Shown here: positions 44,473 through 55,371 of the stretch, piece by piece | How the letters are laid out: every line of letters begins with the position of its first letter | Numbering within the stretch: position 1 is the stretch's first letter | Assembly: GCA_003255025.1 (NCBI GenBank) | Contig: QANY01006295.1 | Coordinates: forward strand, 448,219 to 512,218 | Direction of reading: 5' to 3' | DNA: 64,000 nucleotides | DNA from: Datisca glomerata | Lineage: Eukaryota; Streptophyta; Magnoliopsida; Cucurbitales; Datiscaceae | Notes under the pieces: generated by a model | Seen by the model: the letters and a program-made list of their open reading frames with translations, nothing else | Databases searched by the model: none | What the model was told of the DNA's origin: nothing | Position numbers and translations under genes: made by a program

Positions 44473-45294
44473 ACTCACACTCTCTCTCTCTTTCGATCTC
44501 AAAGCTCAGCAGAATCTCACCAACGAGTTGTGTAACACCCTGATCCCCGAGGGTTAAACATACGTGTAATTTTACAATTTTGAAATCCCTAATTCGAAAC
44601 AAACCCTAATTTTGAGAAAATTTCCAAATTGAAATTTTTAATTTACCCATGATAAAAAAAACCCTGACCTTAAATAGCGGAAGCATTAAATTTCTCCATG
44701 ATCGGAATCTTAATCATTAAATAGCGGAAGCGATAAAGTGTCTTAAATGAATAATTAATAAAACCTCAAAAAACTGAATTAAATTCTGAAATAAAGTCAA
44801 AACTTGAAATCCATAGATCATGAAGCTTTCACTCATCATAATTCATAGAAAATCATAACGTAAAATAAACTACTTAAATAACAAAGTTTAACAGAAAATA
44901 GTTTCCTAAGTTTTAAATCAAATCATAAACTGAAAACATAAATTCCTCTGATTTAACTGGTTATGGTAGTCTCTCACTCATGTTGCTCGCCATCACCACC
45001 TCCATCATAAATAACTGTGAGGGAATGAGTATTTTTAAAATACTCAGTAAGCAAACTCACATAATAACATGCATCCACATGTCATAAATGCAATCATGAC
45101 ATAACATAACTGAACTTGACATATATAATAAATGAAATAAAGTAATGTACTTGATCATGACATGGCTTAACATAGCACACAGATAACACGCGTATCAAAC
45201 AGAATCATTTTACAAACTTAATCATATCTTGTCTTGGCAGACCCCATAATTAACAACCTAATCAGAACTGATCACATGTTAACTGAAACACATC

Positions 45295-45520
45295 ATGATG
45301 AATTGGGTGACGAAACAGATGACACATATCGGGTGACGAAACAGATGACAAACATTGGGTGACAGAACAGATGGCACTCATAGGTGACGGAAAACATGAA
45401 CAGATGGCACCTCATGAGTGATAAAAACATTTACAGATGACACCTGATGTATGACCAAAACATGAACAGATGACACCCTATGTGTGACGAAAGCATGAAC
45501 AGATGACACCCCATTCGTTT
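45295..45520. repeat. LTR-internal minisatellite, second copy
   Basis: Repeats of about 35 bp on ACGAAACAGATGACA and CATGAACAGATGACACC. It is longer than the homologous array at 19610-19790. Confidence 0.75.
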
Positions 45521-46429
45521 AACGAAACAAAATGTGAACAGTCTCGATTTCTTGTTAACTAAGAGTCATGCTTAAGTTCATATCTTGCTTAATTACCACT
45601 TGAATGAATTAACCTCATAACTTGCAGAATCCAATGTATGACAATAATTAATCATATAATACATACTGATACATATAACAGAATCAAACATGATAACATA
45701 TTAACGTAAAATCAGTCATACTCAAACATTTATCTCATGATAATGAAATTAATAACTGAACAATAAACAATTATCAAATTGTTAACGAAATATAATAATT
45801 ATTGAAAAACGGTTAAACAGATCATAAATACATGATACAATTATAATATTAGAGTCACAACATTATATAAGTCAATTTACACAAACATATATATGAATAT
45901 AACATGTTTATAGACAATTAAAGCTGATGAGAATAACACATATTACATTTATCACATGTGGGTCACATTACAATGTAAATCCACTTACAACATATATATA
46001 TTTATCACACATGGGTCACATTACGATATAAATTAACTTATACAAAGCATATATATTTATAACAACGGGAGTCACACCATCATGTAAGCTCACTTACCTG
46101 AAGCGGAAGAATGAATTAAACAATTAATGACCTGAAATCTAAAAAAATATAATCACTAAATTATTTTAAAATAAAACAATATAAACACATTTTTAATATC
46201 ATAAAATAAAAGAGAATTAATTAAAATGGTGCGAGGGGGTCTGAGCGAGGTCGGTAAAAAAATATATCGGGTCGAGAAGTCAAATGATAAAGCTTTGGTG
46301 GGTAACGGTTCAGATCAAGCTGGTTCAGACTAGGCCGAATCGGTTTTATCTAGTGGACCGGTTCAGACCGGTCCGGGTAAAGTGAACTGGTTCCATTCAG
46401 GTTGAACCAGTTCATGGTAGAACCAACCT

Positions 46430-47000
46430 ACAAAATGAGAAAAATGGAAGGAAAGAGTGGGGGAAATGATGAAAAAGTGATAAAACAGAGGGGAGGGGGA
46501 GAGAGAAGCAAAGGTGAGAGCGAGTGAAAAACAGAAAGAGAAATATGAAGCAAAAGATGGAGAAGCAAAGAACAAAATAAGAAAGAAGAAGAGAGACAGA
46601 TGGAAAAAGGAAAGGAAACAGCGAGAAACAGATAGACTGGGAGAAACAGAGAAAGGGGGACAAAGAGAAGGAATAGAAACTTACCGACGTGAAGACGTGG
46701 TAGCGTTGGAAGAAATCCGTGAAGGTGGCGAAATACTTCCATGAAGTGCAGAGTCGAGACAAAATCAAAGAATGAAAACAGAGGGGAAAGGAGAGAACAA
46801 GGAGAAATAAACAGAGAGGGAACCTAAGAGGGGGAGAGAGGGGGGGAGAGAGGGGGGAGAGAGAGAAGCAAAGAGAGACAGAGAGAGAAAATGAGAGACA
46901 ACGTAAAAAGGAAAAGACAAAGAAGAAGAGAGAGAAACTGAGAGAGAAATAGCGAAACAGAGGGCGAGAGAGAAGGAAACAGATGGAGAGAGAAAATACA
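46430..47000. repeat. Purine-rich tract in the solo LTR
   Basis: About 570 bp dominated by GA/GAAA/GGGGGA words. It explains the 250-codon frame on the opposite strand, which is almost all Ser/Phe/Leu and is not a gene. Confidence 0.85.
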
Positions 47001-47164
47001 GAGAAGAATAAGAATAAAATAAAAAGCTTACCGGTGATGGAATGTCGACGGCAACAGCAAGGAGCAAGAAGAGAGAAGGAGAAGAAAACGCGAAGAATAA
47101 GGGAGAACAGTTTCATCCAAGGGGGCTGCGTGAGAGAGATGAACAGTGAGAGATTGAATGACAA

Positions 47165-47165
<1 letters not shown>

Positions 47166-47202
<37 letters not shown>
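47166..47202. repeat. (AT)n microsatellite
   Basis: About 18 AT units near the end of the solo LTR. An N follows at 47214. Confidence 0.9.
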
Positions 47203-47207
<5 letters not shown>

Positions 47208-47417
47208 AATTATNTTAGGGTGTATGGATATGTACGGTGTGAGTAAATTAAAGTTTTAAAACATAAAATAAAACTCTTTTAAACTAAATCATATATAATT
47301 AAAATTGTCTTACCAAAATTATAAATAATCCCTTTTTAAAATCAAATTTTAAAAATCACTTGATCTTTTAAATCAATTTTACAAATATACCCTTTTACAA
47401 AGGGTCGAGGTATTACA

Positions 47418-47779
47418 AGCTCTTTCAAATCCCACCAATGAGCTTTCTCGAAGCTCGCTCTCGAGAACATCTCTCTCTCAGCTCTATCTCATGAAGCGCT
47501 CTCATAGATCTCTCAGCTTCATCGCAGATTTCTCTCACGGCAGCAAGTTGTCCCTCGTAACTCGCACTCTCTCAGCTCTATCTCCCAACTCTCTCCTACT
47601 TTGATTTCACAGCTCAAAACAGACGTAAAGGTTTCATTCTCAAATTCTTGTCTAATTTTAGTGAACTTTTGCCTAATTTGTGTGATTTTTTAGTTTTGTC
47701 TGAGTTGAATAGAGGTAAGGCTTTCATTCTCAATTCGACACAACTTTTGCCTAATTTGCCTAATTTTCCTAAAGTGAAA
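47418..47779. other. CACTA arm sequence between the solo LTR and the Athila copies
   Basis: Continues the CTCACCAACGAG-type host sequence seen left of the solo LTR, then a duplicated phrase (GGTTTCATTCTCAA and GGCTTTCATTCTCAA, TTTTGCCTAATTTG twice). No coding call; the 63-codon frame at 47648 is unsupported. Confidence 0.4.
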
Positions 47780-48480
47780 TTCAAATCGTGTTATAAACAA
47801 AGAGTAGATTCAATCAACACTTCTCAGCCTCAGAATTAAATCTAAAATCATACAATAGTTGGCAAGACAATCACAAGCATTAAGAATGGATTATAACACT
47901 CAATAATACTGAATAAACATCGATTGAATTAAAAATCAAAATTTATGAACAATCATGGTTTGGCTACGTCGTAGCCCTAGATAAAAAAATTAGAACATAA
48001 TGAAATAAGATAGCATTCCACTAATATTCATAAACATAGAGAAAATAAAAGAAAAACTAGTTTTGAGGATGGAACTGAAGTTGGGAATCATCTCTGAGTT
48101 CGCTCTTCTTGTTCTCCTCTCTAAAAGCCTTCTTCTTTGTCTCCCACATTTAGAAAACATCAAAAGACCCGATATTATATTTATACACTAGGGTTTGAAA
48201 AGGGTAAATTTGGAATAAAAATTAGAAAAACATTTAATCTCGTGCCAGCGTGGCGACACTGGAAAGCAAGCGTCGTGACGCTGGCCCTCCTGCCCAGTTA
48301 CATTTTTTTGTGATTTTTCTGAATTTTTAACTTTCAAATCTTTTCAAATCAATCCAAATGCAATTAAATATCAAACCTACAAGATAGAAACAAAAATAAA
48401 CATAAATCAATCAATAAATCTAAAAGAAGTAACAAAAATAAGGTTAAGATTATCTAAAATATGAGTGTAAAAAACACTCA
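47780..48480 (-). mobile_element. Athila-type LTR fragment
   Basis: Aligns with 54755-55371 (GTTATAAACAAAGAG, CAATAGTTGGC, TTATACACTAGGGTT). It ends at the LTR start TGAGTGTTTTTTACACTC (48480), next to the polypurine-like AGTTTGGGGGTATTTGA. The PBS-side part is missing. Confidence 0.7.
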
Positions 48481-48893
48481 TCAAATACCCCCAAACTGTA
48501 ACTGTTTACTAGTCCTCGAGCAAAAAAAACAAAACAAAAAAAAATCAAACAAGACAAACAAAAAAACACTAATTCTGAAAAGCTAAAGAAAGAGTGATGT
48601 AGTAATTTTGACTAACTAAACTTGTCTCAGAGATTCCAAAATAACGATAACCCAAGAAAAACTTGTGAATTATGATCATGTAAAGGTTTGACACAATCAT
48701 CAACTTGCATTACAACTTTAAAAGTCCCAAGTGTGTGTGTGTCATCTTAAGTCGTCCAATCTCCTAAACCTAGATGAGTTTATGCAATCAAATCTTGTAA
48801 AAGCGGATCTAATAATCTATAAATAGAATATAACTCCATAACCAATTTTTCATACCAATCTCCACTAATGTAGGCAAACCACATCACTTAGAA
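48481..48893 (-). mobile_element. Athila 3' noncoding fragment
   Basis: Homologous to 49944-50440. It breaks off at about 48893, where the LTR of the neighbouring copy starts mid-sequence. This junction repeats the LTR/internal pattern seen in the Ogre-like copies. Confidence 0.6.
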
Positions 48894-49943
48894 TTTTTAA
48901 TTAAACTAAATAATAAAGATTTGACAAAGATAAAATTTGAATAGTTAAAAGCTCTAGGGTTTTCAACTTCACCAAACCAAACATGCTTTAAATTCTAATT
49001 CTCAATCAATTAACATTTATTCAGAACACTGATAGTGACTTTCTCTAATATAATTATCAATCTTTCCCAAGCATCGATAATAATGAATAAAAAATATGAA
49101 TCATACATCTCTGTCAAGATGAAATATAATGAAACTCAAAAATCACAAGAAATTATAGTTGCTACACTAGATTTATAATTATCTTCAACTTATAAAATTC
49201 TAATGGTGTTATAAACAAAGAGCAGATTCAATCAAATCTTCTCAGTCTCGGAGTTAAATCCAAAATCATGCAATAGTTGGCCAAACAATCACAAGCATTA
49301 AGAACGAAACTCAATAATACTGAATAAACATCAATTAAATTAAAATCAAAATTATGAACAATCATGGTTTGGCTATATTGTAGGCCAAGATAAAAAATTA
49401 GAATATAATGAAACAATAATACATTCTACTAATATTCATAAACATAGAGTAAAGGAGAAGAAAAACTAGTTTTGTGGATGAAATTGAAGTTGGGAATCGT
49501 CTCAAAGTTCGATCATCTTGTTCTCCTCTCCAAAAGCCTTCTCCTTTGCCTCCCACACATCAAAAGACCCCTCTAAAATTCTAAGATGTTCTATTTATAC
49601 ACTAGGGTTCAGAAAGGGTAAATTTAGAATAAAAATCAGAAAATAAATTAATCTCGCGCCAGTGCCGTGATGCTGGGAAGTCAGCGCCGCGGCGCTAGCA
49701 TTTTGCGCGACGCTGGCATCCATACAGCCAACGTTGCAACGCTGGTCCTTCAGCTCAGTTCCATTCTTTTTGTGATTTTTCTAAATTTTTGACTTCCAAA
49801 TCTTTCCAAATCAATTAAAATGCAATTGAATATTAAACCTACATGATAGAAATAAAAATAAATCTAAAATAAATTAATAAATCTAAAAGAATTAACAACA
49901 ATAAGGTTAAGATTATATAAAATATGAGTGTAAAATACACCCA
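48894..49943 (-). mobile_element. Athila 3' LTR, truncated
   Basis: Minus-strand LTR start TGGGTGTATTTTACACTC (49943), preceded by AGTTTGGGGGTATTTGA. It is homologous to the 5' LTR at 54305-55371 and lacks the extreme end. TATAAATA (minus strand) is at 49592-49599. Confidence 0.7.
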
Positions 49944-51660
49944 TCAAATACCCCCAAACTTAACCTTTTCCTAGTCCTCGAGCAAAACAAAACAAAACAA
50001 AACAAAATCAAACAAGATAAACAAAAAACACTAACTCTGAAAAGCTAAAGAGAGAGTGGCGTAGTGTTTTTTACTAACTAAACTTGTCTCGGAGATTCTA
50101 AAATAGCGATAACCCAAGAAAAACTTCAGAATTATGATCATGTAAAGGTTTAACACAATTATCAACTTGCATTATAATTTGAAAAGTTTCGAGAGTGTGT
50201 GTGTGTGTGTCACCTTAAGTCTTCCAATCTTCTAAACCAAGATGAGTTTATGCAATCAAGTCTTGCGCGCGCGCGTGTGTGTGTGTGTGTGTCACCTTAA
50301 GTCTTCCAATCTCTTAAACCAAGATGAGTTTATGTAATCAAGTTTTGTAAAAGCGGATCTAATAATCTATAAATAGATTAGAACTCCATAACCATTTTTT
50401 CATGCCACTCTCAACTAATGTAGGCAAACCACATTACTTAGGATCATTAGGAGTTTCATAAGCTTGTAATGTATGGCTAGAGTTTAGGGTAGGATAAAAT
50501 ATATTATTTTTGCTCAATCTTTACCCATAGTCAAATATGACTTCTAGGAATCAACAAGCTTAATTCAACTCTTCTTACAACACCCCCAAACTTGTCATTC
50601 CACCACTTGAAATATTCAACAATGCTCAACCATTTGGTTTTTTTTTTGGAATTAGATTTCCTTAACCTTCTCTTTTCCTTAACGAGATTTCAACTAATAG
50701 CTCCCAAACCAGTTGGTCTTAGGGTATCAGGTGTTAAAACACCCCTTTGAGTTTAGTCACTCAATTCTAAGAGGCTACGATATCAAACTTATTCACATTT
50801 TTATATATATCAAAACTTGTCCCGTTCACTCAAATTGTCATAGCTCCAAGCATATTCCTAGAACATTCAAATACTATGAGTAAAAATGGTTAAAGAGGAG
50901 AAATATTTTATGAGGTTGGAAAGTTGTCATGGGTGATAAAAAATGGCTATGCAAGCTAAATAAGGATGACTAGGGAAACAATTATCCACAGGTTGACTTG
51001 AAAAGTTCAAACGGCCCAAAGATGAACAAAATCATGTCCTAAGTAAAGTGTAGCCTATAATTTCACCCCGAGTAACAATCAAACTAGTTCTAGAGTTCTC
51101 GTAAGATCATTTTGATTCCTTAGGTCACATAAATCTTCTCTAAGCATAAAGAAAATCAAACTCTCAAGGCTAGGTGCTCATTTTATCGGGATTCTCTACA
51201 ATGGAAATCAACAATTGGTTCAAACACACAGAAGCACAAATTCATCATTTTTCTAAAAATCATCAATACATCAAAACATAGGTGTTATATTATTGTCTAC
51301 AGCAAAACGCCAAATTTTGTTTTTTTTTAAAAAAAACTTAGAAAATGAAGCAAATAACAGAAATTAAGACCACGAAGCAAAAAAAAACTGAAACAAAAGA
51401 AAACACTGAAATACAGAAAATACCACTCGCAAAGCTAACATTTTCCTCGTCCTCAATGAAAAGAAAATATGTAAAAGGAGTAAGCAGAGAGGACTTCCCT
51501 GAATAATGATAAGCTATCATCCTCGTTAGTCTCTGCATTGTTCTTGTTGTCTACAAATGAGAGGAAAGTGGTGCACGAACAAAATTTGTCCATAGTTTTT
51601 TTAATTCTGAAGAAAAATAAGAATAAATTAAGCAAAAGAAAATTAAAAAAAATGAAATAA
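49944..51660 (-). mobile_element. Athila 3' noncoding region
   Basis: Long untranslated region between the pol tail and the 3' LTR. A 78-bp phrase beginning at the GT repeat is duplicated (50195-50272 and 50273-50345) with (GC)n(GT)n between the copies. No env-like gene is recognised; a hydrophobic frame at 51338-51538 is not conserved with anything I know. Confidence 0.55.
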
Positions 51661-51990
51661 CAGAAATATAATCGGGTTAGCTCCCGGTAGCACTTGCTTT
51701 AATATCTTCAGCCAGACATAATGATCATCCAGGCTTCACCCGTTGTCCACTAACTTTAGAATTCTCTTTGTGTCAAAAATTAGCCAGCCTAAGACCATTT
51801 GTTGCTCTCTCAAACCCTCAGTAGCTTGTCTTCTTGTTCACCATTTAACAAAACAGAGATAATGATAGGCAAAGTGGATGTTTCTCCCACAAAGGTGTAT
51901 CGAAGGTGGAGGTCTAACACCGATGTTTTTCAATAAATGGTAGGTGTCTAGGTTTACCTTCTCCAAATTCTGCACTATCCACCCGCAAAT
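51661..51990 (-). pseudogene. Athila pol: RT leader joined to pol tail by deletion
   Basis: The minus strand shows a leader-type passage before the reverse transcriptase (PSIHLCGRNIHFAYHYL, then TEGLREQQMVLGW, about 51900-51790). It joins near 51775 directly to a pol C-terminal ILKLVDNG and KASATGS stop. Reverse transcriptase, RNase H and integrase are therefore deleted. Confidence 0.65.
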
Positions 51991-52051
51991 AACTATTCAT
52001 ATCATATGGGTGTTTGATTGCTTTGAAGACATTAAAAATTACATGATCATC

Positions 52052-52400
52052 TCACACTCTCATAATAAGTTCCCATTTGTACACATCAATAAGAGTTCTT
52101 CTCGTAGCTAAATATGGTCTACCAAGAATAATTAGAATTTCTTGGTTTTCCTCCATGTCAAGAACAATAAAATCAGCTGGGAAGATAAATTTGTCCACAT
52201 TTACCAAAACATCCTCGATAATCTCAAATAGGTATCTGATAGACCAATCAGCTAACTGTAAGGATACCATCATTGGCTTAGCTTCTCCAAGACCTAGCTT
52301 TTTGTAAACTGAATATGGCATCAAGTTCACATAAATCCTTTTTCAAAATATGAATTCCCAATGGTGCAGGGAATAGTAAAACTCTCAGGTTCCTTTAACT
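52052..52400 (-). pseudogene. Athila aspartic protease, active site lost
   Basis: NLMPYSVYKKLGLGEAKPMM, SLQLADWSIRYLFEIIEDVL, NVDKFIFPADFIVLDMEENQ and IILGRPYLATRRTLIDVYK are typical of the Athila protease. Upstream, DPGSFTIP-type sequence (about 52390) leads in, but the DLGASI-type stretch that should hold the catalytic Asp just before NLMP is missing. A small in-frame deletion is the simplest reading. The enzyme would be inactive. Confidence 0.8.
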
Positions 52401-53026
52401 TCAGAAACACTTTATTTTACAAGATAGCACTACACTCCTCAGTGAGTGCAACTGTCTCCTCTAGCTTTCTCTTATTTGAGAGAATATCCTTCATGAATTA
52501 GACATAGCTCGGTATCTGTTCCAAAGCATTAGCAAAAGGGATATTTATGTAGTTTTCTAAACACATCAAGAAACTTAGTAAATTGCTTGTTCCATTTCTT
52601 CTTTTAGAGCCGCTAAGGGTATGGAATATATGAAACATATGGTGGAGGATTATCAGGAAAGAGCTTTGACTTAGGCTTGCCTTCTTTCTTTTTTAAGATC
52701 TTGGTAAGGTCATCACTCATTGTCTCAACTTGTGCTTCAATTGGTTGATAATTTTCAACATTGGCTTTATGAGGTTCTGCTAACTTCTTACCACTACGAA
52801 GTGTAATGGCATTTAATTTTTTTTTTGGATTCCTCTCAGTGTTGCTCGGTAGAGAATCTTGTGGTCTCTAAGTTAGTATTTCTAAAAGTTGACTCATTTG
52901 AAGCTCCAAATTCTTAATTGACGCAGCTTGACTTTGAATACTGGTTTCTTGCCTCTAAATACTAATCTCCCGCCTCTAAAGTGTAGGCATTTGTTCTTTC
53001 ATAATTTGAGTAGTATTAACTGTGAG
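52401..53026 (-). pseudogene. Athila gag-pro linker, decayed
   Basis: Lies between the zinc-knuckle part of gag and the protease. Lysine/glutamate-rich frames with many stops are visible on the minus strand; no motif is assigned. Confidence 0.5.
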
Positions 53027-54227
53027 CTAGAAAATAACATCTTCCAGAGAAATTTTAGGTTGTTGTGGCTGAAATTGATGCTGAGTTGCAACTGGTGAAT
53101 TAATCACATTCTGACTATTCTTCCACGAGAAATTATGATGATTTCTCCATCCTTTATTGTAGGTGTTGGAGAATGGATTATTCTGCCTATTGTAGTTCTC
53201 AACAAATTTAGCTTGTTCAGATTGAGAAGGAGCAAATAAATTATCAGTTTGGCATTTAATGCTACAATGAGGTCCATTACATAAGTCACAAACTTTATGT
53301 GTAGCATGAATTGCACTAGCATTGTCGGTGAAAGAGGTCAATTGCTTGGACAATGTAGTTACTTGAGCTGTGAGGGTAGTAAGTGCATCTACTTCATGAA
53401 CTCCATGAGTATTTCTTCATACATTACGCTCAGTTGGCCATTGATAAGCATTAACAACCATTTCTTCTAACAAGGCATAAGCATCCTCATGTGTTTTACC
53501 CATCAAAGCACCTCCTCCTGCTGCATCCACTAACGTCCTTGTTGAATTCCCCAAACCATTGTAAAAAGTTTGAACTTGCAGCCATCCAGCTAGTCCATGA
53601 TGTGGGCATCCTCTCAACATCTCTTTAAACCTCTCATTCCTCATTTTGACTATTTTAGCTGGTGGAAAGTACTTTGCTAAAAATTTCTTAGAGAGACCAT
53701 TCCAAGTAGTGATTGATTTAGCTGACAGAGAGTTCAACCAACTCTTAGCCTTATCCTGAATTGAAAATGGGAATAGTCTGATCCTAATTGCATCAGATGA
53801 GACATTATCATGCTTGAATGTCTCACAAATTTTGAGAAAAGTTATTATGTGGACGTTTGGATCATTGTTAGGTAGACCATTGAACTAATTTGCTTGTACC
53901 ATTTGAATGATAGCCGAATTTATCTCAAAATTGTTAGCATTAATAACAGGGCGTTGTTGATACAGCCTCATTGACAACTGGCATCACATAATCTCAAATT
54001 GCCCGATTATTTTGGTTGTTCATGATTTCAGGATTTTCTCGAACGTCTTTCATGGTTTCTTGAGGTCTTTTAGAAGCTTCTCTCCTTACTTTTCTATTAC
54101 GTTGATAAGTTCGCTCAATTTCTAAATTAAGGGGAGTCAAGTTATCGCTTCCAAATTTTCTCATACACCACAGAGAACTCCTGAAATTCAAAAAAATAAT
54201 AATAATAAACAACCGTAAATCAAACAA
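53027..54227 (-). pseudogene. Athila gag (capsid and zinc knuckle), broken
   Basis: N-terminal part 54227-53994 (TPLNLEIERTYQRNRKVRRE), then capsid: WLNSLSAKSITTWNGLSKKF, LAKYFPPAKIVKMRNE, GCPHHGLAGWLQVQTFYNGL, DAAGGGALMGKTHEDAYALL. Next come the zinc-knuckle region CDLCNGPHCSIKC and the trailing FSNTYNKGWRNHHNFSW. This order is characteristic of the Athila/Tat branch. Gag forms the particle that packages element RNA. A deletion after MRNERFKE and several stops, near 53737, 53417 and 53994, inactivate it. Confidence 0.85.
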
Positions 54228-54284
54228 ATAAGATTCAAAGTAAAATAGAAGATATGTAACTCCAATATTAATCTACAAAATCAA

Positions 54285-54302
54285 TCCCCGGTAATTGCAC
54301 CA
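54285..54302 (-). promoter_or_regulatory. Athila primer-binding site
   Basis: The minus strand reads TGGTGCAATTACCGGGGA. Athila elements usually show TGGCGCCGTTGCCGGGGA (tRNA-Asp type) followed by TTGAT. The spacing and the CCGGGGA end are kept. Confidence 0.7.
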
Positions 54303-54304
54303 AA

Positions 54305-55371
54305 AACTTGTTGCCAATTTCCTATAGTGCAAGTGTACATTATCATCGACAAGTAATAAATTTTTATAAAAATAGAGTATCGTCCACAGGATTGATTGAC
54401 ATTAATGATTAAAATTAACTAAACCTTAATTCTACTTGAGAATGACAAAAAATATTAATTAAACTAAAATCTTAATTAAACTAAAACGATAAAGATTTGA
54501 CAAAGATAAAATTTGAATAGTTAAAAGCTCTATAAATTTTTATTTCACCAAACCAAACATGCTCTAAAACATTTATTCAGAACATTGATAGCGAATTTCT
54601 CTAATATAATTATCAATCTTTCTCAAGCATCAATAATAATGAATAAAAAGTAGGATCATACATCTCTGTCAAGATTCAATATAATGAATCTCATTAAGCA
54701 CAAGAAATTATAGTTGCTACACTAGATTCATATTTATCTCTAACTTATGAAATTCTAATGGTGTTATAAACAAAGAGCAGATTCAATCATCACTTCTCAG
54801 TCTCAGAATTAAATCCAAAATCATACAATAGTTGGCCAGACAATCACAAGCATTAAGAACAGATTATAACACTCAATAATACTGAACAAACATCGATTGA
54901 ATTAAAATCAAAATATTTGAACAATCATGATTTGGTTACATCGTAGCCCTAGATAAAAAAAATATAACATAATGAAATGATAAAACATTATAATAATATT
55001 CATAAACATAGATAAAAGAGAAGAAAAACTAGTTTTGAGGATGGAATTGAAGTTGGGAATCGTCTCCGAGTTCGATCTTCTTATTCTCCTCTCCAAAAGT
55101 CTTCTCCTTTGCCTCCTATGTTTAGGAAACATCAAAAGGCCCCTCTAAAAGTCTAAGATATTATATTTATACACAAGGGTTAAAAAGGGTAAATTTGGAA
55201 GAAAAAATGAAAAAAATTAATCCCACGTCAGCGTCGCGGTGCTGGCGTTTTTGTATTCCCCTCTAAAAGTCTAAGATAGAAACAAAATAAACACAAATCA
55301 ATCAATAAATCTAAAAGAACTAACCAAAATAAGGTTAAAATTATCTAAAATATGAGTGTAAAATACACTCA
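54305..55371 (-). mobile_element. Athila 5' LTR
   Basis: From TGAGTGTATTTTACACTC at 55371 (minus strand) to the PBS. It is homologous to 48894-49943 and 47780-48480. A GC-rich segment (GCGTCGCGGTGCTGGCG, about 55225) and a TATAAATA precede the leader. Confidence 0.7.
55164..55171 (-). promoter_or_regulatory. TATA box of the Athila 5' LTR
   Basis: TATAAATA on the minus strand, in the setting AACCCTTGTGTATAAATATA. The equivalent site is at 49592-49599 in the 3' LTR. Confidence 0.55.

Larger units (their letters stand above)
44531..47417 (-). mobile_element. Del/Tekay-like solo LTR
   Basis: Minus-strand start TGTAATACCTCGACCC (47417) and end GGGTGTTACA (44531), 2887 bp. It is homologous to the truncated LTR at 19028-21448. 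No PBS or internal sequence flanks it. Flanking pentamers AGTTG and AGCTC match at only three of five bases, so a target duplication is not clear. Host repeat units of the CACTA arm lie on both sides. It is the product expected from LTR-LTR recombination. Confidence 0.75.

Noticed and set aside
46412..47164. A 250-codon minus-strand frame and its overlaps
   Set aside because: Pyrimidine complement of a purine-rich tract inside an LTR; composition almost entirely Ser/Phe/Leu.
44526..47422. 5-bp target duplication of the Del solo LTR
   Set aside because: Flanks are AGTTG and AGCTC, only three of five matching, so not claimed.
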